DNA from: Parafrankia irregularis
GTDB lineage: Bacteria; Actinomycetota; Actinomycetes; Frankiales; Frankiaceae
Assembly (NCBI RefSeq): GCF_001536285.1
Contig: NZ_FAOZ01000001.1
Coordinates: 248,001-312,000 of the forward strand
DNA length: 64,000 nt
Direction of reading: 5' to 3'
Part shown: positions 17,171-25,734 of the stretch, piece by piece
How the letters are laid out: each line of letters begins with the position of its first letter
Position numbering within the stretch: the first letter of the stretch is position 1
Notes under the pieces: generated by a model
What the model was told of the DNA's origin: nothing
What the model saw: only the letters and a program-made list of their open reading frames with translations
The model's database searches: none
Position numbers and translations under genes: made by a program

Positions 17171-17530
17171 CGCCGCCACCTCCGAGCATCCGCGTGTCGC
17201 CCGGCCTACCCCGCCGGTGGCGCCGGCTTTCCAGCCGCCTCGCCGCTTACCACCGTGGCCTATCCTGCACGCCGCGTCGACCGCTGGCCCGGACGGATCT
17301 GCGCCGGTGCGCGGGACCGCCACCATTCGGTGATCGACACCGGCCGGCGACCCGTCAACCGGCCCGTCGACGACCGCGGGGCCGGAGTCGACCGGATGCT
17401 CGGCTGGCCTGGGCGGCCTGGGCGGCCGGGCTGGCCCACGGTGGCCGGCCAACTGGTGGAACGCCGCAGGGCGGGGCGGTGAAAGGCGCCGGGCCTCGGA
17501 AGGGTCCCGGCGGTGAAGGTTCGGAAGGGG
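17171..17530. other. Intergenic region between fabG and the 101-residue gene
   Basis: 360 nt with no gene I can support. Around 17400-17460 there are short GGCCTGGGC-type direct repeats. A promoter for the 101-residue/ferrochelatase genes probably lies here, but I cannot pick its hexamers. Reading frames through it are low-complexity and out of phase. Confidence 0.45.
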
Positions 17531-18247
17531 TCAGTGGCCCATGCCCGCGCCGCCGTCGACCGGGAGCACCGCACCGTTGATGTAGGCGGCGGCGGGTGAG
17601 GCGAGGAACACCACCGCCGCGGCGACCTCCGCCGGCTCGCCCATCCGCTTGGCGGGGGTGGCGGAAACGAGGTACTCACGCTGGGCGTCCGTCAGCGCAT
17701 CGGTCATGTCGGTGCGAATCGGGCCGGGGGCGATCACGTTGGAGGTGATCCCACGCCCGCCGAGCTCGCGCGCCAGCGACCGCGCGAAGCCGACCAGACC
17801 GGCCTTCGATGCGGCGTAGTTCGACTGCCCGGGACCGCCCGAAAGCCCCACCACCGACGAGACGAAGATCAGCCGGCCGGAGCGCTTGCGGATCATGGAA
17901 CGGGAGGCGCGCTTGGCCACCCGGTAGGCGCCGAGCAGGTTGGTGTCGACGACGTCCTGGAAGGCCTCCTCGGACATCATCGGCAGCAGCGTGTCACGCA
18001 CCATGCCCGCGTTCGAGACGAGGATCTCGACGGGCCCGAGCTCCGCCTCGATCTCGGCGAAGGCCTTGTCGACACTGTCCGCGCTCGTGACGTCGAGCCG
18101 GACGCCGAACATCCCGGCCGGCGCCTCGCCACCGCGGCTGGCCACCGCGACCCGGTCGCCCGACGCGGCGAGCGCCGCCGCGCAGGCGGCCCCGATCCCG
18201 CGGTTACCGCCGGTCACCAGTGCCACTCGACCTTCGTTCTCGACCAT
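17531..18247 (-). CDS. fabG: 3-oxoacyl-ACP reductase FabG (MabA-like)
   Basis: A 238-residue short-chain dehydrogenase/reductase catalysing NADPH-dependent reduction of 3-oxoacyl-ACP in fatty acid elongation. The dinucleotide motif TGGNRGIG (residues 12-19) matches MabA closely, NAG is at 79-81, and the catalytic Ser 131, Tyr 144 and Lys 148 are in FVSSVVG and YAASK. The C-terminus PVDGGAGMGH is typical. ATG 18247 is chosen because longer frames add low-complexity sequence. No ribosome site is present, but TACGAT lies 7 nt upstream, suggesting a leaderless mRNA. It is separated from fabI by a plus-strand block of about 4.4 kb, unlike the tight fabG-inhA operon of mycobacteria. Confidence 0.94.
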   Translation of the reverse strand: MVENEGRVALVTGGNRGIGAACAAALAASGDRVAVASRGGEAPAGMFGVRLDVTSADSVDKAFAEIEAELGPVEILVSNAGMVRDTLLPMMSEEAFQDVVDTNLLGAYRVAKRASRSMIRKRSGRLIFVSSVVGLSGGPGQSNYAASKAGLVGFARSLARELGGRGITSNVIAPGPIRTDMTDALTDAQREYLVSATPAKRMGEPAEVAAAVVFLASPAAAYINGAVLPVDGGAGMGH

Positions 18248-18260
18248 GGGCCGGATCGTA
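18248..18260 (-). promoter_or_regulatory. Predicted -10 element for leaderless fabG transcript
   Basis: TACGAT on the minus strand (18260-18255), 7 nt before the ATG at 18247. A near-identical hexamer (GACGAT) faces the other way 80 nt further on, for the divergent yggU-like gene, so the two genes share a compact divergent promoter region. Confidence 0.5.
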
Positions 18261-18331
18261 ACCGTCAGGCGGGAAGCAAGCGGCAGGTGGCGCCGGTGAC
18301 ACTCGCCCTCCCTCTGCACGGACGCGTCAGG

Positions 18332-18343
18332 GACGATAGCCGG
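18332..18343 (+). promoter_or_regulatory. Predicted -10 element for leaderless yggU-family transcript
   Basis: GACGAT (18332-18337) with exactly 6 nt to the GTG at 18344 and no ribosome site. It follows the nAnnnT geometry seen at other genes in this window. Confidence 0.4.
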
Positions 18344-18652
18344 GTGCACGTTGCCATCCGGGTTCGTCCCGCCTCCGACCGGACCGCTGTGGGGCCGGTG
18401 ACCACCGACCCGATCCACGGCCAGCTGCTGGTCGTACGGGTACGGGAACCCGCGGTCGAGGGGCGCGCGAACGAGGCCGCCCTGCGCGCGATCGCGCAGG
18501 CGCTGGGAGTGCGGCGAGCCGATGTGACGTTGAGCCGCTCGATCGGGAGGGTCAAGTTCGTGGCCGTGGACGCGCCGGACGACATCGTCGCCGCGAGAGT
18601 CGCGGAACTCGCGCAACATTCCACTCCGCCTGCACGTCTGGACTCCCGGTAG
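18344..18652 (+). CDS. YggU/DUF167 family protein
   Basis: A 102-residue DUF167 (YggU-type) protein of unknown function. The fold signature is clear: VHVAIRVRPASDRTAVGP, then VRVREPAVEGRANEAALRAI, the family's V.P..GKANEA block, and VTLSRSIGRVKFVAV. The GTG at 18344 gives the usual family length of about 100; an upstream in-frame ATG would add 19 residues with no homology. It is divergent from fabG and sits 12 nt upstream of the large transketolase-like gene, so it is probably co-transcribed with it. Confidence 0.85.
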   Translation: MHVAIRVRPASDRTAVGPVTTDPIHGQLLVVRVREPAVEGRANEAALRAIAQALGVRRADVTLSRSIGRVKFVAVDAPDDIVAARVAELAQHSTPPARLDSR

Positions 18653-18664
18653 TTCGTCGACGCG

Positions 18665-21607
18665 ATGGGACGGAGACGAGGATTGCGCAGGACGGACGTC
18701 CGGGCCGGGGAGCACGGGTACGGCTACGGCGGGCGTGACGAGGTGACACTCGGCGCGGAGGGGTCACCGCGGCCCGCCGGCGCCGTCGACGACGAGACCG
18801 GGCCCCGCCGCGTCGCCGTTCCCGGGAACGGCGACGTCCCCGGGAACGAGGCAGCCGCCGGGAGCGGGCCGAAATCGGGGCCCGAATCGAGGCCGGAATC
18901 CAGGCCCGGAGCCGTTCCCGGGAGTGGGGCCGCTACCGGAACCGGGGCATTAGGCGTTCCCGGAGGAATGCCGGGAGGCGTTCGGGAAACCGGGGCTGGC
19001 GGCTCAGCCGGGGCCCACGCGGTCGACGGCGGATCCGTCGGCGATCTGGCGCGGCCCGATGATCCGTCCACGGCGGCGGAGATCGTTCCTGGGCCTCCCG
19101 GCGGTGTGCTCGACCTGGGGGCCCTGGCCGCCATCGAGGAGCGCCTGCGCGCGCTCACCGCGGCCGGCATCGACCACGCGGTCGCGACCGGCTCACGCGG
19201 GCCACGTGGAGCCGACGCCGACCGGGCGATGTGCGCGGCCGCCGCCACGATCGCCACGGCGCTGTGGTTCGACACCCTCCGGGTCGAGGACAGGGTTTCC
19301 GCCACACCGCATGCCGGGCCCCTGCTCGGCGCCGTCCATCAGGTGCTGCGGGGCGCCGCCGTCGACAGCACGGGCGCCATCGTCGACAGCACGGGCGGCA
19401 CAGGCAGCACCCACGGCGCAGGCGGCACGGCCGGCGCGGCGCCCCACGCCGCGCCCACGGCGGCCAGGAAGTCACCACGCGCGACCGGCGTCGGCAACAT
19501 CGGGCCGAACGGGACGATCTGGTCGGCGCTGGCCGGCCGCTTCGCCGGGCAGCGTTTCGACCGGGCCCCACACGGACGACAGATCTGCCTGATCGACTTC
19601 GCGGAGCTGCGCGACCCCGCGGTCTGGGAGGCGATCGCCGACGAACGGATCTCCCACCTGGGCGAGCTGTTCTGGGTGGTTCTCGTCACCGGCGCCCCGA
19701 CCGCCGGCATCGGCGGCGGCGACGCCGGATTCGCCGAGCCGACCGCACCGGCCGGTGGGGTCGGGACACCCGCGCGCGCGGCACGGATGTTCGAGGCGGC
19801 CGGCTGGCAGGTGCTGACGTTGCGGTACGGCCGCCGGCTCAGCGCGCTCTTCCGCGCGCCGGGTGGTGCGGCGCTGCGTGCCCGCCTCGACGCGATGCCG
19901 CCCGGCGAGTACCTTTCGCTGCTTCTGCTCGAGGGTGCCGAGCTGCGGCGCCGGCTCGCCGGGCCGGGGGCCGGTGGCGTCGGGGTGAGCCGCCTGCTCG
20001 ACGCACTCAGCGACGAGGAGATCCTGTCGGCGCTTCGTGACCTCGGTGGCCACGACCTGCCGCTGATCATCGACGCCTTCGACGAGGTCGCCGCCGACCG
20101 CCCCACCGTGCTCTTCGCCTTCACCGGTCCGTTGCCGAGCCCGGCGCGCCCGCCGGCCCCGCGGCCCGTCCAGGACGCCCGGCCCTCCTGGGAGGCGCAG
20201 CACGCGCAGTCCTCCCAGGCGCAGGACGCGCAGTCGTCCTGGGACGCGCAGTCCTCCGCGCCGCATCCCGGCGAAGCGCCGGTGGGACCGGGCCGTGAGC
20301 TGGTCCCGGGACCGGGCCGCCGGCCGGTCGTGCCGCTGCCCCCGGCCTCACCCGGTGGTCGCCTCGCCCGGCACGTGGCGGCGTACCTCGACCGCGTTCC
20401 CCCGGCTCTCGCCATCCCAGCGACGCTGCCGGTCGACACCGGACGTCCGTTTCTGGGTCACCGGTCGACCCAGGAGGTCTTCGGCGCCACGCTGCGGGAC
20501 CTGCCGGCGCTGGCACCGGAGGCCGCCGCGGCGGTGGTGACGGTCTCGACCCGCGAGGCCGACCACGTCCTGACCGGCTGGATCGACGCGACAGCCGAGA
20601 ACGGCGAGGAGAACGGTGCGAACCGGGCCTCGCCGGTCCTGCGCGGCACGACCGACCCCAGCGGCCCCGGCGGCGCGGGTGGCGCGGGTGGCGCGGGTGG
20701 CGGGCGCCATGTCGCCGGCGGGCTGTCGGCCACGGCGTTCGGTGGTGTGCTGGCCTCCCTCGGTGTCGCCTGGAGCAGGCTCGGCCTGCCGCTGCTGCCG
20801 ATCGGCGTGGCCGACGAGATGGCGGCCCCGCGGGTGCTGCCGGGCTGGTCGACCAGCAGCGCCGGTGACGGGCGATCGTTGCTGGCCGTCGCGGACACCG
20901 GGGTGGACCCGGTCCGGCCGGGCGGCTGGCGCCACGGCCTGGTCGGCGTCGAGGGCATCACCTGCTGGGAACCGGCGTTCGCCCAGGATCTGGTCTGGTG
21001 CCTGTTGGAGGCCCTGGGCCGGCTCGGGCGTGTCGACGGCGCGTCCAGCCTGGTACGGCTCAGCGCACGGGTGGTGGACCAGCGCCTGGCCGGCCTGTCC
21101 ACCGACCCCACGGCCTGGTGGCGGCGGCGCGCGGGTGTGCTGGCCGGCGGCTACCGGCTGCGCGACGGGGAGCCGGCGGCTCCGCTGACCCTGGTCGGGA
21201 TGGGCGCTGCGATGCCGGAGGTGCTCCGGGCCGCGGACGAGCTCAGCGCGGGCCTGCGCCGGGAGATCGGCGTGGTCTGCGTGACCTCGCCCGACCTGCT
21301 GTTCGACGCGCTCTCGGCCCGGCGAGGTCTGGCGGACGCCGACGACGCGATCCTCACCGAACTGTTCCCACCCGGCCGGCGTGGCCCGCTGCTGACGGTC
21401 GTCGACGGTGACCCCAGGGTGCTGGGCTTCCTTGCCGGCGTGCACGGGGAGCACATCACGACGCTCGGCTCGGCCAGGCCGGTGGCGTATCCGGCGCCGT
21501 CGCCCGGTTTCCCAGGTGGCTCGCCCGCCGGCGGCCGGGTTCCGGTGGACACGGCGACGATCGTGGGAGCGGCCCTCGACCTGATCGACGAGGCCGCCAC
21601 CGGCTGA
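18665..21607 (+). CDS. Degenerate transketolase / AceE-like protein, probable pseudoenzyme
   Basis: A 980-residue protein whose layout follows the transketolase/AceE-like thiamine-diphosphate enzymes. Shared landmarks: RVSATPHAGPLLGAVHQVL, CLIDFAELRDPAVWEAI (from about residue 307), WQVLTLRYGRRLSALF, PGGAALRARLDAMPPGEYL, LGGHDLPLIIDAFDEV, RPTVLFAFT, LLPIGVADEM, CWEPAFAQDLVW and the C-terminal LVGMGAAMPEVLRAADEL. The catalytic elements are missing: the GD of the GDxE metal motif reads DF (311-312), the downstream Asn ligand region reads VVLVTGAP (338-345), and the catalytic-Glu segment reads GLSATAFGG (686-694). The first 130 residues and a segment near 500-560 are low-complexity. It follows yggU by 12 nt. 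The ATG start has no ribosome site and is uncertain. It may have a structural or regulatory role. Confidence 0.75.
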   Translation: MGRRRGLRRTDVRAGEHGYGYGGRDEVTLGAEGSPRPAGAVDDETGPRRVAVPGNGDVPGNEAAAGSGPKSGPESRPESRPGAVPGSGAATGTGALGVPGGMPGGVRETGAGGSAGAHAVDGGSVGDLARPDDPSTAAEIVPGPPGGVLDLGALAAIEERLRALTAAGIDHAVATGSRGPRGADADRAMCAAAATIATALWFDTLRVEDRVSATPHAGPLLGAVHQVLRGAAVDSTGAIVDSTGGTGSTHGAGGTAGAAPHAAPTAARKSPRATGVGNIGPNGTIWSALAGRFAGQRFDRAPHGRQICLIDFAELRDPAVWEAIADERISHLGELFWVVLVTGAPTAGIGGGDAGFAEPTAPAGGVGTPARAARMFEAAGWQVLTLRYGRRLSALFRAPGGAALRARLDAMPPGEYLSLLLLEGAELRRRLAGPGAGGVGVSRLLDALSDEEILSALRDLGGHDLPLIIDAFDEVAADRPTVLFAFTGPLPSPARPPAPRPVQDARPSWEAQHAQSSQAQDAQSSWDAQSSAPHPGEAPVGPGRELVPGPGRRPVVPLPPASPGGRLARHVAAYLDRVPPALAIPATLPVDTGRPFLGHRSTQEVFGATLRDLPALAPEAAAAVVTVSTREADHVLTGWIDATAENGEENGANRASPVLRGTTDPSGPGGAGGAGGAGGGRHVAGGLSATAFGGVLASLGVAWSRLGLPLLPIGVADEMAAPRVLPGWSTSSAGDGRSLLAVADTGVDPVRPGGWRHGLVGVEGITCWEPAFAQDLVWCLLEALGRLGRVDGASSLVRLSARVVDQRLAGLSTDPTAWWRRRAGVLAGGYRLRDGEPAAPLTLVGMGAAMPEVLRAADELSAGLRREIGVVCVTSPDLLFDALSARRGLADADDAILTELFPPGRRGPLLTVVDGDPRVLGFLAGVHGEHITTLGSARPVAYPAPSPGFPGGSPAGGRVPVDTATIVGAALDLIDEAATG

Positions 21608-21643
21608 CCGCGCCTCCCGTCACGGCCGCGCCTCCCGTCACGA
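21608..21643. repeat. 18-bp tandem duplication directly after a stop codon
   Basis: ccgcgcctcccgtcacg(g/a) at 21608-21625 and 21626-21643, beginning at the base after the TGA of the transketolase-like gene. Confidence 0.85.
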
Positions 21644-21872
21644 CCAGGCCGCCCCGGCGCGGCCGGGCCGCCCGCCGCGGCCGGGCCGTGTTTCCGACAC
21701 GGCATGCAGCGGCGCCACCCCTTTCCGTGGCTGCCCATCCCGACAACCGCCGGAACCCCCTGGGAACACTCGGCGTTGTGGGTGGGACGTCCGGTCACCG
21801 ACCCGGGTTCCACGGCGGTGACCGGCGTCTCACACCGCCACAGATCGTCCAGGGAAACCGAGGGGATGCCGC

Positions 21873-22598
21873 ATGCCGAGCCGCGCTGCGACGTTGAGCA
21901 CCGCCGCGCGAAGCGCCTCGTTCGATCCGGGCGCGGACGGATCCGCCGCCTGGGCCGATCCGCTCGACCAGGCGTTCAACAGGCAGGTAGCGGGACTGGT
22001 GCGGTTGGGATACCCGGCACTGGCCGGCCTGGAGGCCACGGACTTCGAGGCGCTCTGCGAGCCGCTGCGGACCGTGGCCCACGCCGCCATGCCCGGTCCC
22101 TACCGCCCCGCGACCCGTTCCTGGGTTCCGTTCGTCCTGGTCGTGTCGGAGGAGCTCGTCCGGGCCGAGGACATCGTGCCGTTGCTCACCCTCTCCGGCC
22201 GGGCCGACGCCGGGACCGTGGACCGCAACCACGGTGAGGGAGGACTCGCGCCCTACCGACCACTGCCGATCCTGAACCTGCCGCGTTCCGACGTCTATCT
22301 GCTGACCGACGTCGAACGCGGTGAGGAGTTCCGCGGGATCCGACCCGCGGACGCGCTACCCGCCGTGCTGGAGCGCAGGCGCACACCGCTGACGATCCAC
22401 GAGGGCATCGCCCTGGTCACCCATTTCCCGGAGGTGCTGGAGAAGAACAACTGCTTCATGCTCTCCGGATCACGGCGGGGGGACCGGAGGGTACCGGCGA
22501 TGTGGATCTCCGGGCGGGCACCGAAGCTGGGCTGGTGCTGGGAGGGCAACCCCCACACCTGGCTGGGGACGGCCTCCGCCGCCGCCCGGCACGCCTGA
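21873..22598 (+). CDS. DUF5701 family protein
   Basis: A 241-residue protein of the actinobacterial DUF5701 family, function unknown. The family blocks are FNRQVAGLVRLGYPALAGL, WVPFVLVVSEELV, the helix GIRPADALPAVLERRRTPLT, IHEGIALVTHFPEVLEKNNC and the highly conserved end SRRGDRRVPAMWISGRAPKL with GWCWEGNPHTWLG. Cys and Trp residues in the last block are invariant in relatives I recall. The ATG at 21873 has GAGGGG 7 nt upstream. It is the last gene of the plus-strand block between fabG and fabI and converges with fabI across a strong hairpin. Confidence 0.88.
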   Translation: MPSRAATLSTAARSASFDPGADGSAAWADPLDQAFNRQVAGLVRLGYPALAGLEATDFEALCEPLRTVAHAAMPGPYRPATRSWVPFVLVVSEELVRAEDIVPLLTLSGRADAGTVDRNHGEGGLAPYRPLPILNLPRSDVYLLTDVERGEEFRGIRPADALPAVLERRRTPLTIHEGIALVTHFPEVLEKNNCFMLSGSRRGDRRVPAMWISGRAPKLGWCWEGNPHTWLGTASAAARHA

Positions 22599-22682
22599 TC
22601 ACCGCCCACATCGGAGCACCCGCGCGGACCTGATCCGACTCGGCCCGCCCGACCTGCTCAGCCCACCTGATCTACTCGCCCC

Positions 22683-22716
22683 CGTCCACCCGTGCCGGCC
22701 GCGGCACGGGTGGACG
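22683..22716. terminator. Bidirectional hairpin between DUF5701 gene and fabI
   Basis: A perfect 15-bp inverted repeat with a 4-nt loop (arms 22683-22697 and 22702-22716) between two convergent genes. There is no T-tract, which is common for actinobacterial hairpin terminators. Confidence 0.7.
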
Positions 22717-22734
22717 CACGGGTGGACGGCCCGG

Positions 22735-23508
22735 TCACACCCCCACGGCGTGGAAGCCACCGTCGACGTGCACGATCTCACCGGTGGTCGCGGGGAACCA
22801 GTCCGACAGGAGCGCGACGCAGGCCTGCGCGGCCGGCGTCGTGTCCTGGATGTCCCAGCCGAGCGGCGCGCGGGTGCCCCAGACCTCCTCGAACTGGCCG
22901 AAGCCGGGGATGCTCTTCGCCGCCATGGTGCGCAGCGGGCCGGCCGAGACCAGGTTGACCCGGACCCCGCGCGGGCCGAGGTCACGCGCCAGATAGCGGG
23001 TGGCGGAGGCGAGACCGGCCTTCGCGACGCCCATCCAGTCGTACGACGGCCAGGCGACGGTGGCGTCGAAGTCCAGGCCGACGATGCTGGCCCGCTCACC
23101 GAACAGCGGCAGGGTCGCCCGGGTCAGCGACGCGATCGACCAGGTGGACACCTGCAGGGCGGTTCCGACCTCGGACCAGGCCGCCTCGACGAACGGCTTC
23201 CCACCCAGGACGGACTCCGGTGCGAACCCGATCGCGTGCAGCGCGCCGTCGAGCCCGTCGACGTGTTCGAGGACCTTGGCGGAGAGCCCGGCCAGGTGCT
23301 CCTCGTCGGTCACGTCGAGCTCGATGACGGGAGCCTCGACGGGCAGGCGGCGCGCGATGCGGCGGGTGAGCGACAGGCCGCGGCCGAAACCGGTGAGCAC
23401 CACCGAGGCGCCCTGTTCCTGGGCGATGCGGGCGACACTGAACGCGATCGACGCCTCGGTCAGGACACCGGTGACGAGAACGCGCTTGCCTTCGAGAAGT
23501 CCGCTCAT
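22735..23508 (-). CDS. fabI: Enoyl-ACP reductase, InhA-type FabI
   Basis: A 257-residue NADH-dependent enoyl-ACP reductase of type II fatty acid synthesis, closest in motif to mycobacterial InhA. The N-terminus GKRVLVTGVLTEASIAFSVA is the atypical FabI nucleotide site, SIVGLDFDAT matches the InhA strand with its active-site Phe (about 147), and YDWMGVAK gives Tyr 156 and Lys 163. LVSAGPLRTMAAKSIPGF forms the substrate loop. The start is ATG 23508, with AGGA 8 nt upstream; ATG 23529 would add seven non-homologous residues. It is on the same strand as fabG and hemH but separated from fabG by a block of opposite-strand genes. Confidence 0.95.
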   Translation of the reverse strand: MSGLLEGKRVLVTGVLTEASIAFSVARIAQEQGASVVLTGFGRGLSLTRRIARRLPVEAPVIELDVTDEEHLAGLSAKVLEHVDGLDGALHAIGFAPESVLGGKPFVEAAWSEVGTALQVSTWSIASLTRATLPLFGERASIVGLDFDATVAWPSYDWMGVAKAGLASATRYLARDLGPRGVRVNLVSAGPLRTMAAKSIPGFGQFEEVWGTRAPLGWDIQDTTPAAQACVALLSDWFPATTGEIVHVDGGFHAVGV

Positions 23509-23575
23509 GAACGTCATCCTGCCAAACATCGCGGGCGGTTCCCGGCACCGGGGCGAAGTTGCGCCGCCGATTTCC

Positions 23576-24790
23576 TCAGACGTCGCCGGTGACGGTGGGT
23601 CCCGACCGCCGCCGTGTCTGTGACCAGCGGCGGAAGGTCCGCACGGTCGGTTCCACGAACCGGGCCGCGAGCGGGCCGAGGACCGCCATCAACAGCACAT
23701 AACACGCCGCCAGCGGCCCGAGCTTCGCGTTCACCCCGGCGGCGACGGCGAGACCGGCGATGACGATCGAGAACTCACCCCGGGCGACGAGCGCCGCCCC
23801 GGCCCGGTAGCGGCCCATCGACGCGATGCCGGCGCGGCGGGCCGCCCACCAGCCGGTGGCCACCTTGGTGATCACGCCGGACACGGCGAGCAGCGACGCG
23901 GCGGGCAGCGCCGCCGGGATCTGCGCCGGGTCGGTCTGCAGGCCGAAGACGACGAAGAAGACCGCGGCGAACAGGTCACGCAGCGGCGTCAGCACCTCCC
24001 TGGCCCCCACCGCGACCGGCCCGGACAGCGCGATACCCACCAGGAACGCGCCGACCGCGGCCGAGACCTGCATCCGCTGGGCGACCCCGGCCACGAACAT
24101 GGTCAGGCCCAGCGACCGCAGCAGCAGCACCTCGTCGTTGCGGTCGGACCGCGCGCTGTAGACCAGCAGGGTCACCTTCTCGCTGTGCCGCAGCGCGATG
24201 TAAAGGACGGCGACGAGGGCGCCGAGCGCCACCGCGACGGTCAACGAGCCGCGGGCGAGCGTGTGATGGGCCAGCAGCGCGGTGAGCACCGGCAGGTACG
24301 CGGCCATGGCCAGGTCCTCCAGCACCAGCACCGAGAGCACCACCGGCGTCTCCCGGTTACCGATACGGCCGAGGTCTCCCAGCACCTTGGCGATGATCCC
24401 GGACGACGAGATCGCGGTCACCCCGCCCATGACCACCGCGGCCAGCGGCCCCCAGCCGAGCACGAGTGCCGCGACCACACCGGGCACGGCGTTGACCGTC
24501 AGGTCCAGCACCCCGGCGGAGGCCTGTCTGCGCAGGCCGTACAGCAGTTCCTCGGCGGTGTACTCCAGCCCGAGGGTGAGCAGCAGCAGGATGACGCCGA
24601 GCTCGGCGCCGATCTCGATGAACTCCTCGCTCGCGCCCAGCGGCACCAGGCCGCCGTGCCCGAAGGCCAGGCCGGCGACGAGGTAGAGCGGGATCGGCGA
24701 GACGCTGAAGCGTGACGCGAGGTGACCCAGCACTCCGAGCACGAACAGGACGGCGCCCAGCTCCAGGAAGGTCGTCGCGGTGTCGTGCAC
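23576..24790 (-). CDS. KhtU-like CPA2 K+(cation)/H+ antiporter
   Basis: A 404-residue CPA2-family antiporter with about 12 membrane helices. Family regions include FSVSPIPLYLVAGLAFG, LGVILLLLTLGLEY, the ion-path segment AISSSGIIAKVLGDL and AVGAFLVGIALSGPVA with VFFVVFGLQTDP. Like B. subtilis KhtU it lacks a fused TrkA-N domain and relies on a separate regulatory subunit, encoded 23 nt upstream. It probably exports K+ (or NH4+) in exchange for protons during alkaline or K+ stress. The start is GTG with only a distant GGGAG, so translational coupling to the upstream subunit is likely. The C-terminal 30 residues are hydrophilic and basic. Confidence 0.88.
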   Translation of the reverse strand: MHDTATTFLELGAVLFVLGVLGHLASRFSVSPIPLYLVAGLAFGHGGLVPLGASEEFIEIGAELGVILLLLTLGLEYTAEELLYGLRRQASAGVLDLTVNAVPGVVAALVLGWGPLAAVVMGGVTAISSSGIIAKVLGDLGRIGNRETPVVLSVLVLEDLAMAAYLPVLTALLAHHTLARGSLTVAVALGALVAVLYIALRHSEKVTLLVYSARSDRNDEVLLLRSLGLTMFVAGVAQRMQVSAAVGAFLVGIALSGPVAVGAREVLTPLRDLFAAVFFVVFGLQTDPAQIPAALPAASLLAVSGVITKVATGWWAARRAGIASMGRYRAGAALVARGEFSIVIAGLAVAAGVNAKLGPLAACYVLLMAVLGPLAARFVEPTVRTFRRWSQTRRRSGPTVTGDV

Positions 24791-24813
24791 GGGTCTGCGG
24801 TCGCTCCCTTCGG

Positions 24814-25296
24814 TTAGCCCTCGCGTAGCAGTCGGCCGACGGCCGTGGTGTTCTCCGGGGTGCCGACGACGACCACCACGTCACCGACGCTGAACCGGAA
24901 GTCCGGGCGCGGGGACGCGAGCACCTGGTGGTCCCGGACGACGGCGACGATGGACGCACCGGTCCGGGTGCGTGCCTGGGTGTCGCCCAGGAGGCGGTTG
25001 GCGTAGGGCGAGCCGGCGAGGATCTGGATCTGGTCACCGACGAGCCCGGCGAACGCGCGTGAGATGTCCGCGAGCTTCTCCACGATGTGCGGGGCGCCGA
25101 GCAGCTCGGAGAGAACGTCTCCCTCCTCCGCGGTGAGCGTGATCGATTCGCGGGATGCGTCCGGGTCCTCGGCATCGTAGATGACCAGGTCACGACGCCC
25201 GTCATGGCGAGTCACGACACCGAGCCGGCGCCCCGATCGGGTACTGAAGTCGTGCCGCAGCCCGATTCCCGGCAGCGGGGTCTCCTCGACGTCCAC
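24814..25296 (-). CDS. KhtT-like antiporter regulatory subunit with TrkA-C domain
   Basis: A 160-residue cytoplasmic regulator of the adjacent antiporter. The N-terminal half (GIGLRHDFSTRSGRRLGVVT, LVIYDAEDPD) matches the KhtT N-terminal region. The C-terminal half is a TrkA-C/RCK-C domain (ASIVAVVRDHQVLASPRPDF, FSVGDVVVVVGTPENT), which binds a nucleotide or dinucleotide ligand such as c-di-AMP in some family members; which one applies here cannot be read. The GTG start has GGAGG 6 nt upstream. It is the first gene of the KhtTU pair; a small inverted repeat (CGTCA/TGACG) lies directly upstream of the ribosome site. Confidence 0.87.
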   Translation of the reverse strand: MDVEETPLPGIGLRHDFSTRSGRRLGVVTRHDGRRDLVIYDAEDPDASRESITLTAEEGDVLSELLGAPHIVEKLADISRAFAGLVGDQIQILAGSPYANRLLGDTQARTRTGASIVAVVRDHQVLASPRPDFRFSVGDVVVVVGTPENTTAVGRLLREG

Positions 25297-25734
25297 TCAT
25301 TTCCTCCGTCAGCACTGACGTTGGGCTCCGGGTGCACCCGATGCCCGGGGCGATGTTCGGCCCCCGCTCCACCGTCGCGCGGGCGTCCACGACCTTCAAG
25401 GCATCCACGACACCGGTGACATCAGGGGCACCTCTGCATGAGTGACGCAGACACCATGCCCGTGAGTTCCACCCGCCGTCAGATTAGCCCGGTGGGTCCG
25501 GCGAACCGGGTTGGCGGACCCACCGGACACAACGCCGCAGTCGCACGACCGACAACCCGTGCGACCGAATCCACTCCCCGCCAGGGGGCGCCATCGCGCA
25601 CACTTCAGGGAGGACAACCCGGCAGCCAGCCAGGATGCGGGAACGCCGCACGCGGGACGAGCCGTTGATCCGGGGAGCCCGCGCACGCGGGCATGAGACA
25701 CAGGCCCACCACTCGGGCCGAAGGGGACGACATC
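25297..25734. other. Divergent intergenic region with hairpin, khtT-like / TIGR02611 genes
   Basis: 438 nt without a gene, carrying promoters for both directions. The notable element is the 12-bp stem at 25489-25526. No riboswitch class was recognised. Confidence 0.5.
25489..25526. promoter_or_regulatory. 12-bp inverted repeat in a divergent regulatory region
   Basis: Arms ccggtgggtccg (25489-25500) and cggacccaccgg (25515-25526) are perfectly complementary with a 14-nt loop that can itself pair weakly (aacc/ggtt). Because the flanking genes diverge, it is not a terminator of either gene. It could be an RNA leader structure or an operator. Confidence 0.5.
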
